Assembly (NCBI RefSeq): GCF_910592395.1
Contig: NC_088310.1
Location: 17,801,501 to 17,865,500 of the forward strand
Direction of reading: 5' to 3'
Source of the DNA: Lineus longissimus
Taxonomy: Eukaryota > Nemertea > Pilidiophora > Heteronemertea > Lineidae
DNA: 64,000 bases
Shown here: in pieces, positions 21,992 through 33,043 of the stretch
Layout of the letters: each line of letters opens with the position of its first letter
How positions within the stretch are numbered: position 1 is the stretch's first letter
The notes under the pieces: generated by a model
What the model saw: the letters and a program-made list of their open reading frames with translations, nothing else
Told to the model about the DNA's origin: nothing
Database searches by the model: none
Position numbers and translations under genes: made by a program

Positions 21992-21997
21992 TTTATT
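21992..21997 (-). terminator. Candidate distal polyadenylation signal of DEGS1
   Basis: On the minus strand AATAAA lies in CAATTCAATAAAGAAGTG, about 2 kb past the DEGS1 stop. It is the clearest hexamer before the intergenic space, but nearer ones may be used. Confidence 0.35.
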
Positions 21998-22984
21998 GAA
22001 TTGAAGCAAAAACATAGTACATGTGGATTTCAGTGGTCAACACACAATCAAGAGACCAATGAAAATGATTGTTCTGAGCAGTTGGCCAATGCATTTTGTA
22101 AACCTGGAAAAAGCTAAACCCCATCTCATTTCTCGAATTACTGGCACAGTATTTTCGATTAATGTTTAACCCTTGCGTAAAATAAACAAAAGTATTACTT
22201 TGGGAAAATAACTTGTGCATTTTACCACAACATGAACAATAATTGATTGCAACTTTGAATATTTGATTCCTTTTTTAAAGCACCCTGAACTTTTCAAAAC
22301 ATTTCTTAGTTTTGTCTCCTCTAGTTACAGGTCTGAAAATTGAACTACAAGGTAATCATCTATAAGAGTTTTATGGTCCACAATGGACCATGAATTCATG
22401 TACTACCTACATGTAATGTACCTGCATCGTATAAAACAGGTGCCAGGTTTTTTTTGTACCAACAACAACAAAAAAATTGAGGGAAAATCGTTTTTTTTGC
22501 ATTTTAGATCTAGAAATATGGTGATACTGACACATTCAGACTTTGGAAAATGTATCTAATAAAGGTGGGACTTCTAAATTGGAAAATATGAGATGTTGAT
22601 CTTTGCCATCCCACAAGGTTCCCTCGAAGAAAATTCTGGCGAACATCCTTGGTGCGAAGCCATCACGCCAGACTCACTCATCCGGCCACAAACGAACAGG
22701 AAGGAATAAATAACAATTCAATGGCAAGAAACTCAACAGAGCAGTCTCCTCAGTCCAAGCTATGACAGCAATCAGGGTAAATATGAAGAAGAAACAAGCA
22801 TCAACAACAATAAGACAAACGTATCATCAACCAGTTAACCTACCAGTGTTTATCACTTGGCTATCTTTTGTTCATTTGGTAAGCTTAGATTTTGATGAGG
22901 CTCATGTTCAGAAGGTCCTCCCGGCAAGTTCTAGGAATGAAAGATACGGGTCAACTGACTTTTAATGTAATAGCATCGACACAG

Positions 22985-23146
22985 TACAGTGAAACCTGTC
23001 TTAGTGGACACCTCTCTATCAAGGACACTACTTTTGGTCCCAAATTGGTGATTCCAATCATTTGACCTCTCTAACTAATCAGGACACTTCTATATTAAGT
23101 ACAGCACTTGAAGCCAGGGTGTCCTCAATAAAGAGGTTCTACTGTA
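22985..23146. mobile_element. MITE family A, copy 7
   Basis: Starts TACAGTGAAACCTGTCTTAG and ends AGAGGTTCTACTGTA, flanked by TA. It lies in the probable 3' UTR or downstream region of DEGS1. Confidence 0.87.
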
Positions 23147-24051
23147 TATATATAAGTACATCAAGCAAAAAGACCGAGGTGAGAAAAGTTAGCACATCAA
23201 GATTCTATTGCAGAGAAAAAGATTTGGAAATAGTACATTGTGAATTGCGACGCATGTTCTGTTCTGGGTTGCATGGATTCCAAATGTCTATATTTGGATC
23301 TGACCGAAAAAAACAGGAAAACACAGCAACATAGAACAAGAAAAGAGTTAAATCTCTTTGCCTTTAGGGCAGTTTGCAAGATGTCCACAGCAGGAAAGGG
23401 TGACATCACAAAATTACCACTCATTCTATTGTTATTACCAATCGAACCATCATTATTGCACTAATTACAAAAGACCAGGTCACACCTGGGTCTTTAGCAG
23501 TTATTTTGGCTTTTTAGCACACACAATAGTTAGTCTTAGTCTAATGGCCTCAGTCACTGCAAGCTAAGGTGGGTTTGAAATCTTCAGCTATAAATGTAGT
23601 TACCAACTAAGCTCTGGTCAACATTTAAAACGCCCCGAGGACACCATAGATTTTACTACTCGTCCATGCAGCATGACATGGACCTGCAAGTGCAATACTA
23701 CCATACAGGCCTTACTGTAGGATTCTAAAATAATAATGAAGCCTTATAAAACGTTGTCAAAACAATAACAAAGGCACCAGCATTGCATTGGACGATTGCC
23801 CTGATTGTAAAGGTTTCAAGCTTTAGAATAGAATCCCTCAGCTCAAGGTTGACAATTACCAGTCAGATACTCATCCGGCTCTGACAGTAAAGTCATCCAA
23901 AAAAGTTTTAATGCATAGAAAACATTTAGCCATCAATTTTAACATGATGGGTTCTTACACAATATTCTTTCAGAATTTTTACCGCCACGCCAGGAATTTT
24001 AAATTTTTTTCAAAGTTCTAGCAGAGTCTGTTTGAGCATTCAGATCATGTT

Positions 24052-25776
24052 TTAATCGGAGCGGTCCTTCACTAACGTGTTGCCGTTCTGTTCACCAGCT
24101 TCGACGCGCTTCCTCTTGATGCGAGCGTAAGGTCCAATGGCTGGGTCGGTGATAAAGTCGTACAACACCTTGGTCCATGATGTGTGGCAGGGCAGATTAT
24201 CATAATACTCAGGTGCAATCTTCTTCACCTGAAACAAAGAAATAGACAGAATAAATAAATGAGCTGCCTTTCATTGTTTGGATAAGTCTTCTTAAGACTT
24301 TAAAAACCATCACAGTGACATTTTCCATTGTTTTGCACGTGTCCTCAGTGATACATGTAATTATCTCCGTCAAAATGCCCACTTATGCAAGCGTGTAGAT
24401 AATTATTTTAGGGTAAGGTCAACAAAGAACCAGCCGCTTCTTAACCTCTCACCCCTGGAGTTTTCTTGTGCCAGACACCCTTGACCTCGTCAGGGATAAC
24501 CAACCATGAACTTACCTCTGGAAGTCTTGAACCAGGCACATTTGGGAAGTCGTGATGTTCATTGTGGTATCCGACATTGAAAGTAATCCAGTTGAGGGGT
24601 CCATAATATGAATAGGTTTCAAAACCCTTAACGAACATGTAATGCTCCGATATGAAATGTCCAGCAACCGGATGTAATCCCATGGCTAGGAATGTTGAGA
24701 ATGTAAGGTAGGCTAGTGATCTCCAGCCAAAAAAGTACAGGATTACACAATCAAATAACACTTGGGTGGTTATATTAATCACTTCTAATGAGGTCAGTGG
24801 CTTCGGTCGTAAGAACAGCGGCCGCAGAGTGTAGAAGAATGGCTGCAGAATGAGCCAGAGGAATTTTGTGAAGCTGTTATGGAATAATGCACCCTCCAGT
24901 CTCGATGGCAGGTCCATGTCATAATCCTCATCGCCTTGGTATTTATGGTGCTCCAAATGATACTTTTTGAATGACACCGACATCGGAATTCCCAGTGGAA
25001 AATTGGCAATCATACCAATTGCCCGATTCAACAAGGGCCTCGAGTGTCCAAATGCTAAATTGTGTGCAATCTCGTGGATTGCTAACGTAAGAGAATGGTT
25101 AAGAACACCACCGATGCAGTATGCCATCATGAAGAAGGGAAACCAATGGAAGTCTCGAACAAAGTAGGATGTGATTATCTGGAACAGCACCATGCCCATG
25201 ACAACCCACTTGAGGTTTGCATCATGTCCCATCAGCTTCTTCACCTCGGGATACTTTTCTGGAAGTAAGGAATGGAATCAAGAGTTTAGCTTCTGGTCAT
25301 CCTTTAGCCGATTAGGGTCATAATTTGTATTAGCATGTATGAGGGAAAGGGGGCCCATTGTGCCTGCACGAGAAAGGTTCATCAAAGTCGAAAAAGCAAG
25401 TAGCTATCGTCAGACAACATAATTACATATCACCATATCATCTCTCCGATTATGAATAAACCGTTACTTTGCAGGACTGCATTTTATGACTGTGTACATA
25501 CAGAGTGCATAGCTACAGACTCTGAGACTGTACAGATTCAAATCTACATACTGTACAGTGATATACGTGCAGTGCATGTTGCAGCGCATGTTGTAGTGCA
25601 TTCTGATGAGGAGTTGCACCTCTTCGCCGCCGCGAGCCGGCCGGCTTCAGCAAGACCCGGTATTTTCTCGACAAAAGGCTTCAAATATACTTACTTATGA
25701 TTTCTTTCCGTCGGGTAGCATGTGGTTCTTCTGTATATGACCATTCAAAGTCGTTACGGGACACTTGGGCACCCAT
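24052..25776 (-). CDS. DEGS1: Sphingolipid delta-4 desaturase DEGS1, three exons
   Basis: Endoplasmic-reticulum membrane enzyme that puts the 4,5-trans double bond into dihydroceramide to give ceramide. Exons on the minus strand: 25776-25695, 25258-24516, 24228-24052; phases agree and give 333 residues (human 323). The start [20 protein letters not shown] matches the family N terminus, which carries a myristoylation-type MG. The three iron-binding histidine boxes are intact: HEIAH, HLEHH and HNEHH, the last in [16 protein letters not shown]. Several hydrophobic stretches fit four or more membrane spans (for example [16 protein letters not shown]). Exon 3 encodes [22 protein letters not shown], the usual C-terminal block. 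The basic tail [12 protein letters not shown] is longer than in human. The frame runs on past the exon 2 donor, but the GTAAGT donor and the family alignment both end it at LPE. Confidence 0.96.
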
Positions 25777-28173
25777 TTTAGGCGATATTTGATAGACCTT
25801 CTCGACGGTATTGTTCACTCCGCAATGTCAATGCATGCAGCAGTGTACGCATTATATGGGCGTGGGCTTACGTCAACGATTTTCAACCTCGTCTCCAGAG
25901 TAAATAGTCGTGTGTACATCACTGTGCACATTAAGTGGGCCTTATCATTTACGAACCCAGACTATTACGCCAAGACTGACTAACACACATTTCTTTGAGA
26001 TTTCGGCCAGAGATAGATAGGGCAATGCGTCATCATCAGATTTCATACGCATCTAAAACACTTTACCAGTTGTAACTGAGGTCAGTATCCCGTCAGTCCT
26101 CGTGCAAGGGGAGGAGCATGCATTGCAACCGACCCTGGTATTCGATAATTGTCATTGCTTTGACTTGTTTTGGCTCCTGAATTCTTGATGCCGTCGAAAA
26201 ACCAAAAAGGAAGTTAATCTATAGAACTTCTAAATATACCACTGACCTTAGTCATGGAGGTATAAATAAGATTTACCTCCATGCCTTAGTAGAGTAATCA
26301 GCACTGACACTGATACTAGCCGCCCAGACCGAATTCTGCGGACCAGACTCACCAGACTCCCGGACCAGACTATTCTCTGCCGCGGGCAAACTGTACTGAA
26401 TTGTCCTCCACCAGTATTAATTAATAGTGTGAGGCCCTGGGGATGTAATATGCTTGACATTTTTTGAATATCGTGTGATCTTATATCTACTCGTACTAAG
26501 GAAAATGTACCCAATATTACCGTTTGGTAACGCAACCAGGTGGTGACTAATGGTATTTTTAGTTCCATTTGACCACAAGTAGAGTAAAAGTCTATGATAG
26601 CTTGAAGTAATTATAGTTTGACAATAATTACTTGTCATGATACTCAGTTTCTCTGCACTAAAGTCTTTTGAAGTAGTCAAAGTATTTATTCAAGCTGATG
26701 TGATAGGTCGATAACCAAGGACAGTTGATAGTCTTTGCTTGGAGGGGTGATATGCCACAGACCGGACGTTCTTCCAGTGCGTGTCCGCCAAAAAAAGGTA
26801 CACTTCGTACACTCTTGCGGACAAGGTTGAAAGTCGAGCACGTGGCGAGCGACGTCACTTTTGGAATGTGACGTCACCAATGTTTTGATCCTGAAATGGC
26901 AACAAACCAGCATTTTTCCAGGAAGTCAATTTTCTAAACGCAATTTATCGATTTTCTGCATCTTCAAAGACTGTCTTCTTCCGCATGGTGATTCTAATAC
27001 TTATGTTCTTCAATAAACCGCTGAATTCGACAGCATCTGATTTAAATTTCCTCAACAATGACGGTGATATCAGATTGCATGGAAGATAGTTTCTCAACAC
27101 TCCTGCACAGCTGTTTGCATGCACGTACAGTGAGAGTGTGTGTGTGCTGGCTGTATGCTGCATAAATCTTTTTTAGTGTAATAAAAAAGATTTCAAATAC
27201 ATACATTATAATATTCTGTGGGAGTCATCATACTGTCTGGTGTGATCATATTAGTTATAGTTAGGCATTTTCTTAGAAGACGAATCGGCGCCAAAACAAA
27301 TCAACACAACACGTCAGAAGGCCTAAGCCGACTTCCGACAATGCCTAGAGACATGGCAATCCTTTGTTCAAGGTGAAACGTATAACATTTTCCAAAGTCG
27401 GTTCGTGATATATTGGTAAATTGACCCTAAAAATCATGGCACCACTACTCTTCCTCAAGGGTGCACACCATTGCTCTATCTCCTGGGTTCCTCCCTGAGG
27501 AACGGTCTCCAGGATCTGCCCCTGAGCTGATGAATGCTGACACACTTTTCCTAGATCATACCTTGATTATGTTTCTGTTTCAGATCTACATGAAAGAGTC
27601 CTTGACTGTGTTGTTGTGAGACACCTCCATGAACAGTGGGTCCTTCTTTCATTAAGAAGGTACCCATTCAGCCTCTGTAGTCTTTTGGACACGTTTCTCA
27701 CTAAGTGGTAGAGGTAGGTAGACACATGGACTAGGGGTCTGCTGGTTCAAGTTGTACTCCTTGCCTATGGGCTGTAACAACTAAGAGGAAATAACGTAGC
27801 AAGGGAAGGTGTTTGGTTATTACTAGACACCAAGGTAACATACTCACTTCCCATTATTTCCCCCTGGCTATACTATTTGTTCCAAACCCTAAAAAAACTA
27901 AAATAAGGAAATCAAGGAGCTCTATAGTGGTTTTTATTTTGCTGTGCCTTTTCATGTCATTGCTGTGAGCTGGCTGGGAATAACAAAAGGATATACCCGT
28001 CTAGGCGGCCTGCGGTTTGTATCACAGGACCTCTTGCAATGTCAGTGGTTGATGTATCATTAAATCCCTGAGTAGATTTATATGTATTTGGTTTGGATTA
28101 TTATATTGCCAGTGTAGTAACAGTTTGTTACACACTTAGTATTCATATTTTGGTTTTCTCCATTCCAGGTGAG
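25777..28173. other. Intergenic region and upstream part of YPEL5
   Basis: DEGS1 and YPEL5 diverge here. No coding exon is supported. A CRE-like pair occurs near 26851-26876. YPEL5 must have a noncoding first exon in this stretch, because an acceptor (TTCCAG at 28163-28168) immediately precedes its ATG, but I cannot place its donor with confidence. Confidence 0.5.
26851..26876. promoter_or_regulatory. Paired CRE/ATF-like sites
   Basis: A full palindromic TGACGTCA at 26869-26876 follows a GACGTCAC at 26851-26858. They lie in the DEGS1-YPEL5 divergent interval, within a locally more GC-rich stretch, which would suit a promoter of either gene. Function is inferred from motif only. Confidence 0.35.
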
Positions 28174-28557
28174 ATGGGGAGAATATTCCTCAATCATATT
28201 GGTGGAGCAAGACTGTTCTCATGCGCCAGTTGCGATACTCCGCTAACCAACCGGGCTGAACTCATATCAACTCGATTCACTGGCGCCACTGGGCGTGCAT
28301 TTCTCTTCAATAAAGTCGTGAACTTAAACTACAGCGAAGTGCAGGACAGAGTTATGCTCACGGGACGACATATGGTACGAGATGTCCTCTGTAAAAACTG
28401 TGACGCTAAACTTGGTTGGATTTACGAGTTTGCTACGGAGGAGAATCAACGATACAAGGAGGGACGAGTCATCCTGGAGCGAGCTCTGATCACAGAAAGT
28501 GAAGGATTTGAAGAACATAACTCGCCAAACAGCAGTGATAACAATAACTCACCCTAA
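28174..28557 (+). CDS. YPEL5: Yippee-like protein 5 (YPEL5), single coding exon
   Basis: A 127-residue zinc-binding protein of the Yippee family; in vertebrates YPEL5 is associated with the GID/CTLH ubiquitin ligase through RanBPM and with centrosome and mitotic structures. The start [20 protein letters not shown] is nearly identical to human MGRIFLDHIGG. The Yippee zinc ligands are present as CASC near the start and CKNC later. The core [20 protein letters not shown] is essentially invariant, and [20 protein letters not shown] follows. The frame is open upstream, but that part is intronic: a splice acceptor TTCCAG ends at 28168 and the family start is the ATG at 28174. The C-terminal NNSP tail is lineage specific. 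The 3' side is long and AT-rich. Confidence 0.97.
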   Translation: MGRIFLNHIGGARLFSCASCDTPLTNRAELISTRFTGATGRAFLFNKVVNLNYSEVQDRVMLTGRHMVRDVLCKNCDAKLGWIYEFATEENQRYKEGRVILERALITESEGFEEHNSPNSSDNNNSP

Positions 28558-30039
28558 GTTTCACGCCGGTAGCATTCCTAGTCCTTGGCATTCTATGCTT
28601 GATGTTCATGGATCATAGGTCTCTTTCACATCTGTCAGTGACACTGTACTAAGTTTAGGCTAGTGCTTGGTACTGCAGACTCTTGTGCCAGGTCCACTTA
28701 CAGCAGAGATTATCGAAACTTTCAGAAATACTAGAAATTATCAGAAGCTTCTATTAGGTGAAACACTTGTGTACCTGCAAGAGAATTCTAAACTCAATCA
28801 AAGCAGATGCTGCGAGCCAGTGTAACTTGTGCAGCGTTGGCCTAATGTAGCCCAACTCTCGCATGCAATTTTAGCTGCAGTGTGATATCAACCTGTCAAA
28901 TCCGAAAGTCGTTTTGAGGTATGTTTCTGATAGAACTTGTATTGTTTTCTTGTGAACAAGGGTCTGTAATACCTTGTGCTCTGCCAAACTTACACAGTAC
29001 AGTATCCACACAAAAAAAATCATCAGGGAACTTACTATAATCAGCAGAGAGCTGAACACAATTTTAGAGTGCGGTGAATGTTTTGAATTTTTTATTGGTG
29101 ATAAGGTGCGTTGATTAAAAAATTATTGATACAAGAATGATTCATGGTAGTATATGTATGTTTGTATGGAGAAATAATTCAAAATTTTTGTCTGGTGTTA
29201 TAAATGATCTCTAAAGAACTCAAAATTAAAATCAGGCTATTTTTAGCAGTCGTACAATTTGTTCAGTGATCGCTTCTGTAAAAAATATGTGCGGCTTGCT
29301 TATATACTGGTATATATCGGTTTCATCAACTGTGGAATTCCTAGGTACCCAGCTGTGTAAAGGAGGAGTAAATAATGCAGGTCGGCACTAATAGCATTCC
29401 GCAGGATGACGTCACTGCAGCTGCTGCCCTCTATTTCCCCATCGCTGAATTACAGGCAATGTCGGATAAACATGCGGTTTCGTAATGGATTCAGGCTTTC
29501 TAACTAGGGCAGTTAGATTCAATCTGGCACATGTCCGAGTGTTGGAAATACTACATAATTGTTCTGAATATTTCTCTCTCTGACTCTATGGTATCATTCA
29601 TGCTAAAAACAATGCAGGGTCAAAGATAATTGACTTTGAAATAAGCTCAAATGCGTAGAAATAAGTGTCGATGTCCGACTGTCACGTGACTAAAACGTCA
29701 TCAACATCTTATTCAAATGACCTTGTGAGCTATAAATAGTAACGTCGCGGAATGCTATTGAGGTTTTTACTTTTAGAGTTCCTACATAAAGGGTGGTTCT
29801 GGGATGTATCGGAAAATGTACATAAACCTTCTATAAACTGAGCATGTATATTTGTATGTTTCTCTAAAGCACCCTCCCTCTTCACAGCTCTAAATATCGT
29901 AAGTACGGTACCTCCTCGAGAATATCTCCACTGTCCTCTCTTAAGTGCAAATTGATTGCAGCATGAAATTGACAACGGAACTCTTATTAGACTGATTATT
30001 ACAGCTGCCACTGCAAATTATGAATGGCAACTTACATGT

Positions 30040-30219
30040 ACAGTAGAACCTCTCTATTAAGAACACCCACAGGTCTGACAAGTGCCGTCCTAATAGAGAG
30101 ATGTTCTGATAAAAGAGGTTAAATTGAATAGAAACAACCAATTTGGGACCAAAAGTAGTATCCTTAATAGCGAGGTTGTCCTTAATAGAGAGGTGTCTGC
30201 TAAGGGAGGTTCCACTGTA
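30040..30219. mobile_element. MITE family A, copy 8
   Basis: Complete copy from TACAGTAGAACCTCTC to GGAGGTTCCACTGTA. It may be transcribed in the YPEL5 3' UTR. Confidence 0.9.
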
Positions 30220-30805
30220 TATTCAAATTAATCTTGTACGAGTTACATATCTAAGCATGTGCATTGCATTTGTAGGGAGTGTATTATCATATTCTTTTGT
30301 TTGTTTATGCATTGAGATGCAGTGTTGTGAATGCTATTTGATTTTGTTAGTGTATCGACATTGGTAAATATGCATTTTGATATCCTGTGCTTGCTGTACT
30401 TTCGTGTCTTCATCATTTGTATAAAGTCCTGTAATTGAAGTTACGATCAGACATGATTTAAAGAATTGATACCAAATTGGGGCTGTTGGTTTTCATTTTA
30501 ATCTCATGCCTCAGTTTTGTCCTACATTTTGGCTCCACTCTTCCGATGTTGGGTGAGACATTCTAAAACACTCTGACTACAATTTCAACTACACTTTACA
30601 GTGTATGATGCACCATGATGCGCCCATTGGGTCTTGGGTTGGTCGAAAATATGGGAGTAGTCATCGTATTTCATCGTTTAGTTGAGGTATTCTAGAAGAG
30701 AAATTGATACTTCAATGTCGGTGTTGGTTGTCTTGCCAAAAACCGCGAGCGTGGAGCAGTCATTTTGCCAAAACCTCATCTACTTTATCACAACCCAAGA
30801 AGTTA

Positions 30806-30928
30806 TGGGGTGATATGAATAAAGACTAGCAATTGCTTTTACTGAAAACCCCATGTACATTTACACTAGGCCTTTCTGTACAAAACTGAAGTAAAATCAT
30901 TTACCAGTCTTTATTCATATCACCCATG
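30806..30928. mobile_element. Small foldback element of about 120 bp
   Basis: GGGTGATATGAATAAAGACT on the left is matched in reverse complement by AGTCTTTATTCATATCACCC on the right. The loop is about 80 bp. Only one copy is seen here, so MITE status is an inference. Confidence 0.55.
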
Positions 30929-32992
30929 GTCGTCTCACCAAAACCTATTCGGTCAAAAATCAAACATTGTAACCAGGGTATTATAGAATTCCTCCACTGA
31001 CATTAGGTTGAGTATATTTTAGTTTTTGAGTAGAAGTACTAAAATGTTAGTTTTTATTTTGCTAATGAAAAAAAAAGGTTTTGACTTTCCAGTAATTCAG
31101 TGATCTATTTGATTTCTTACAGTTTTTGTACCTCAGTGAAGTGTAGTAAGATACGGCATGGGGGGTTTCCCAAGTGGATTGTGTTAGAACGGTTCTCTTC
31201 ATACTGGTAGTTCAACTCTGAACCACCAAAGAATCACATCTGTCCTGCTGTACCAATGATTTTAATGTCTTTTGGCCACTCGGACTACTTATTCTCATTT
31301 CATCCTTCGAACGCCTCATTTTTGACAATTCCAAGAAGAGCAAGGCGATTTTTGACCAATAGGTGGAACCATTTTTCATCACGTGAAGTAGTGAAGGTGT
31401 TTTTTGATGCCAATTAACTTGCATGTCCTAGAATGTACTGCTGAATTTGTGAAACATACTTCTTGGCTGCTATGTTCTGAGCTGTGTAAACTTAGGTTCT
31501 CAATGTTGTCATGCTTTCTGATAGTACAATGTACCTTCTCTGATTTTGAAAATTGGTAAACCAGTCTCCCTCTGCACAGAAATTAACCTCACCTAAGTCT
31601 CGGGTTTCCATGTTGTTCAATGGACGGAACCCCAATTGGCACATTTTGAGCTCAATCTGGAATTATAATTTGCAAGTCCTGTGGGTTATTGCTGCAAATT
31701 ACAAGCTCCACCTTGACTGCTGTTGTTAAGGCTTCTTGACGCCAAAAGTGGGCTCTGTTGGTACAAACAAGGCCGGATACGCACAGAGTGTGGCTGAATT
31801 GGACAACTTGTTTTTCCCAGAACTTGAGAGTTATGTATCTTCTTGTGTTGGGGACATAATTTTGATGGTTATTTCAAGTTGTCTTTGATCTACACCAATT
31901 CTCACGAGGTTGAGCTACTGTTGGCCGCTCCCAAAAGGTACTTGACTTCCTTCAAAAATTTAGCTCGTGTTTTGTGCTTATGGCTGTCCGTGTGATAGAT
32001 GTTGTAACTGTCAATTCATTGTGCGGCTTGCAAACTTAACAATCGATGATGATGTGCATCTTATTGCGTTAAAGAAATGGAAAAATTTATTCAAAGAAGT
32101 TGTAGAAATTTTATAAGAAGTCTTGTTATGAGTTATGTCAAGACTTAATAAGACAATTCATTGACAAGACTTAATAAAGATTAATCGTTGATGATTCTTG
32201 GCTATGTGAAGTGAAACATTTGTTTAGACTGTGTCCTACTGGCTAATTTTGTTAAGATAAGAAGTCTGTCATACTCATTTCTGTTACCTTTTGGTTGATA
32301 TGTTCATTGCTAAGGTTCATCTATGTATTTCTGTGTCTGCTACTATTCTAAATCTAAATATTTCTGTAATTTGCATATTTCGGAAGTGTTATAGTGCGTT
32401 CAGTTATTCATTTCCAGATTGAAATAGTGTTTAAGGTTACAGCTTCCTGTGGCTTTGCTGCTGTAGGCCAAGGGTATGTCAGCTATCCCTGTCTTCTTAA
32501 CCTGGGTAGACCGATATTTAAATGGACCAAGGAGTCATCGTGTGAAGCGATTCAAAAATTGTACAAGAGTTTATTACTTGTACATTTCATTGGGTTTTTT
32601 TTAGCATAAATAGAGTTGATGATGTGAGAGTCGAATTAGAAGTAAAGAAACTATTTTGGATGGATCATTCAGGCATTCATTGACAAGTATCCCTATAATA
32701 ATTATAATCCGATAGAGAATATAAACAAATATATTACATCCTTCCTCAGTTCAAATGAAGTACTTTCAGTGGGATCACGTTTTGTATATAGTTCAGTAAT
32801 GTATTTATATAGTTTTCATTTTATGCATATTGTTGTCACTTATGTCACTTGATCATTGAGGAATGTACAACAATGTCGTGAAATAGATATTCATTTTAAG
32901 ACGAAAATTGACTTGTGTCTGTGTTTGGAAAGGTTGGTCCCAGCTCTCGCCAGGATGAACTTGGGCGGGTCGCTCCATAGAAAGTACAAGTG

Positions 32993-33043
32993 CAGAAGAA
33001 CCTCTCTACTAAGGACACCCTCGGGACTGACAAGTGTCACTAC
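32993..33043. mobile_element. MITE family A, truncated at the minisatellite edge
   Basis: The sequence AGAACCTCTCTACTAAGGAC and CCTCGGGACTGACAAGTG matches one end of the family, then stops exactly where the minisatellite begins. Confidence 0.75.

Larger units (their letters stand above)
28558..32990. other. YPEL5 3' side and intergenic sequence
   Basis: No further coding exon is supported over 4.4 kb. It contains one family A MITE, a small foldback element near 30.8 kb, a TGACGTCA at 29407-29414, and several AATAAA hexamers (for example near 30822 and 32179), any of which could end a long YPEL5 3' UTR. Confidence 0.5.

Noticed and set aside
28093-28173. Upstream extension of the YPEL5 frame
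   Set aside because: A splice acceptor ends at 28168 and the family start is the ATG at 28174; the upstream part is intron.
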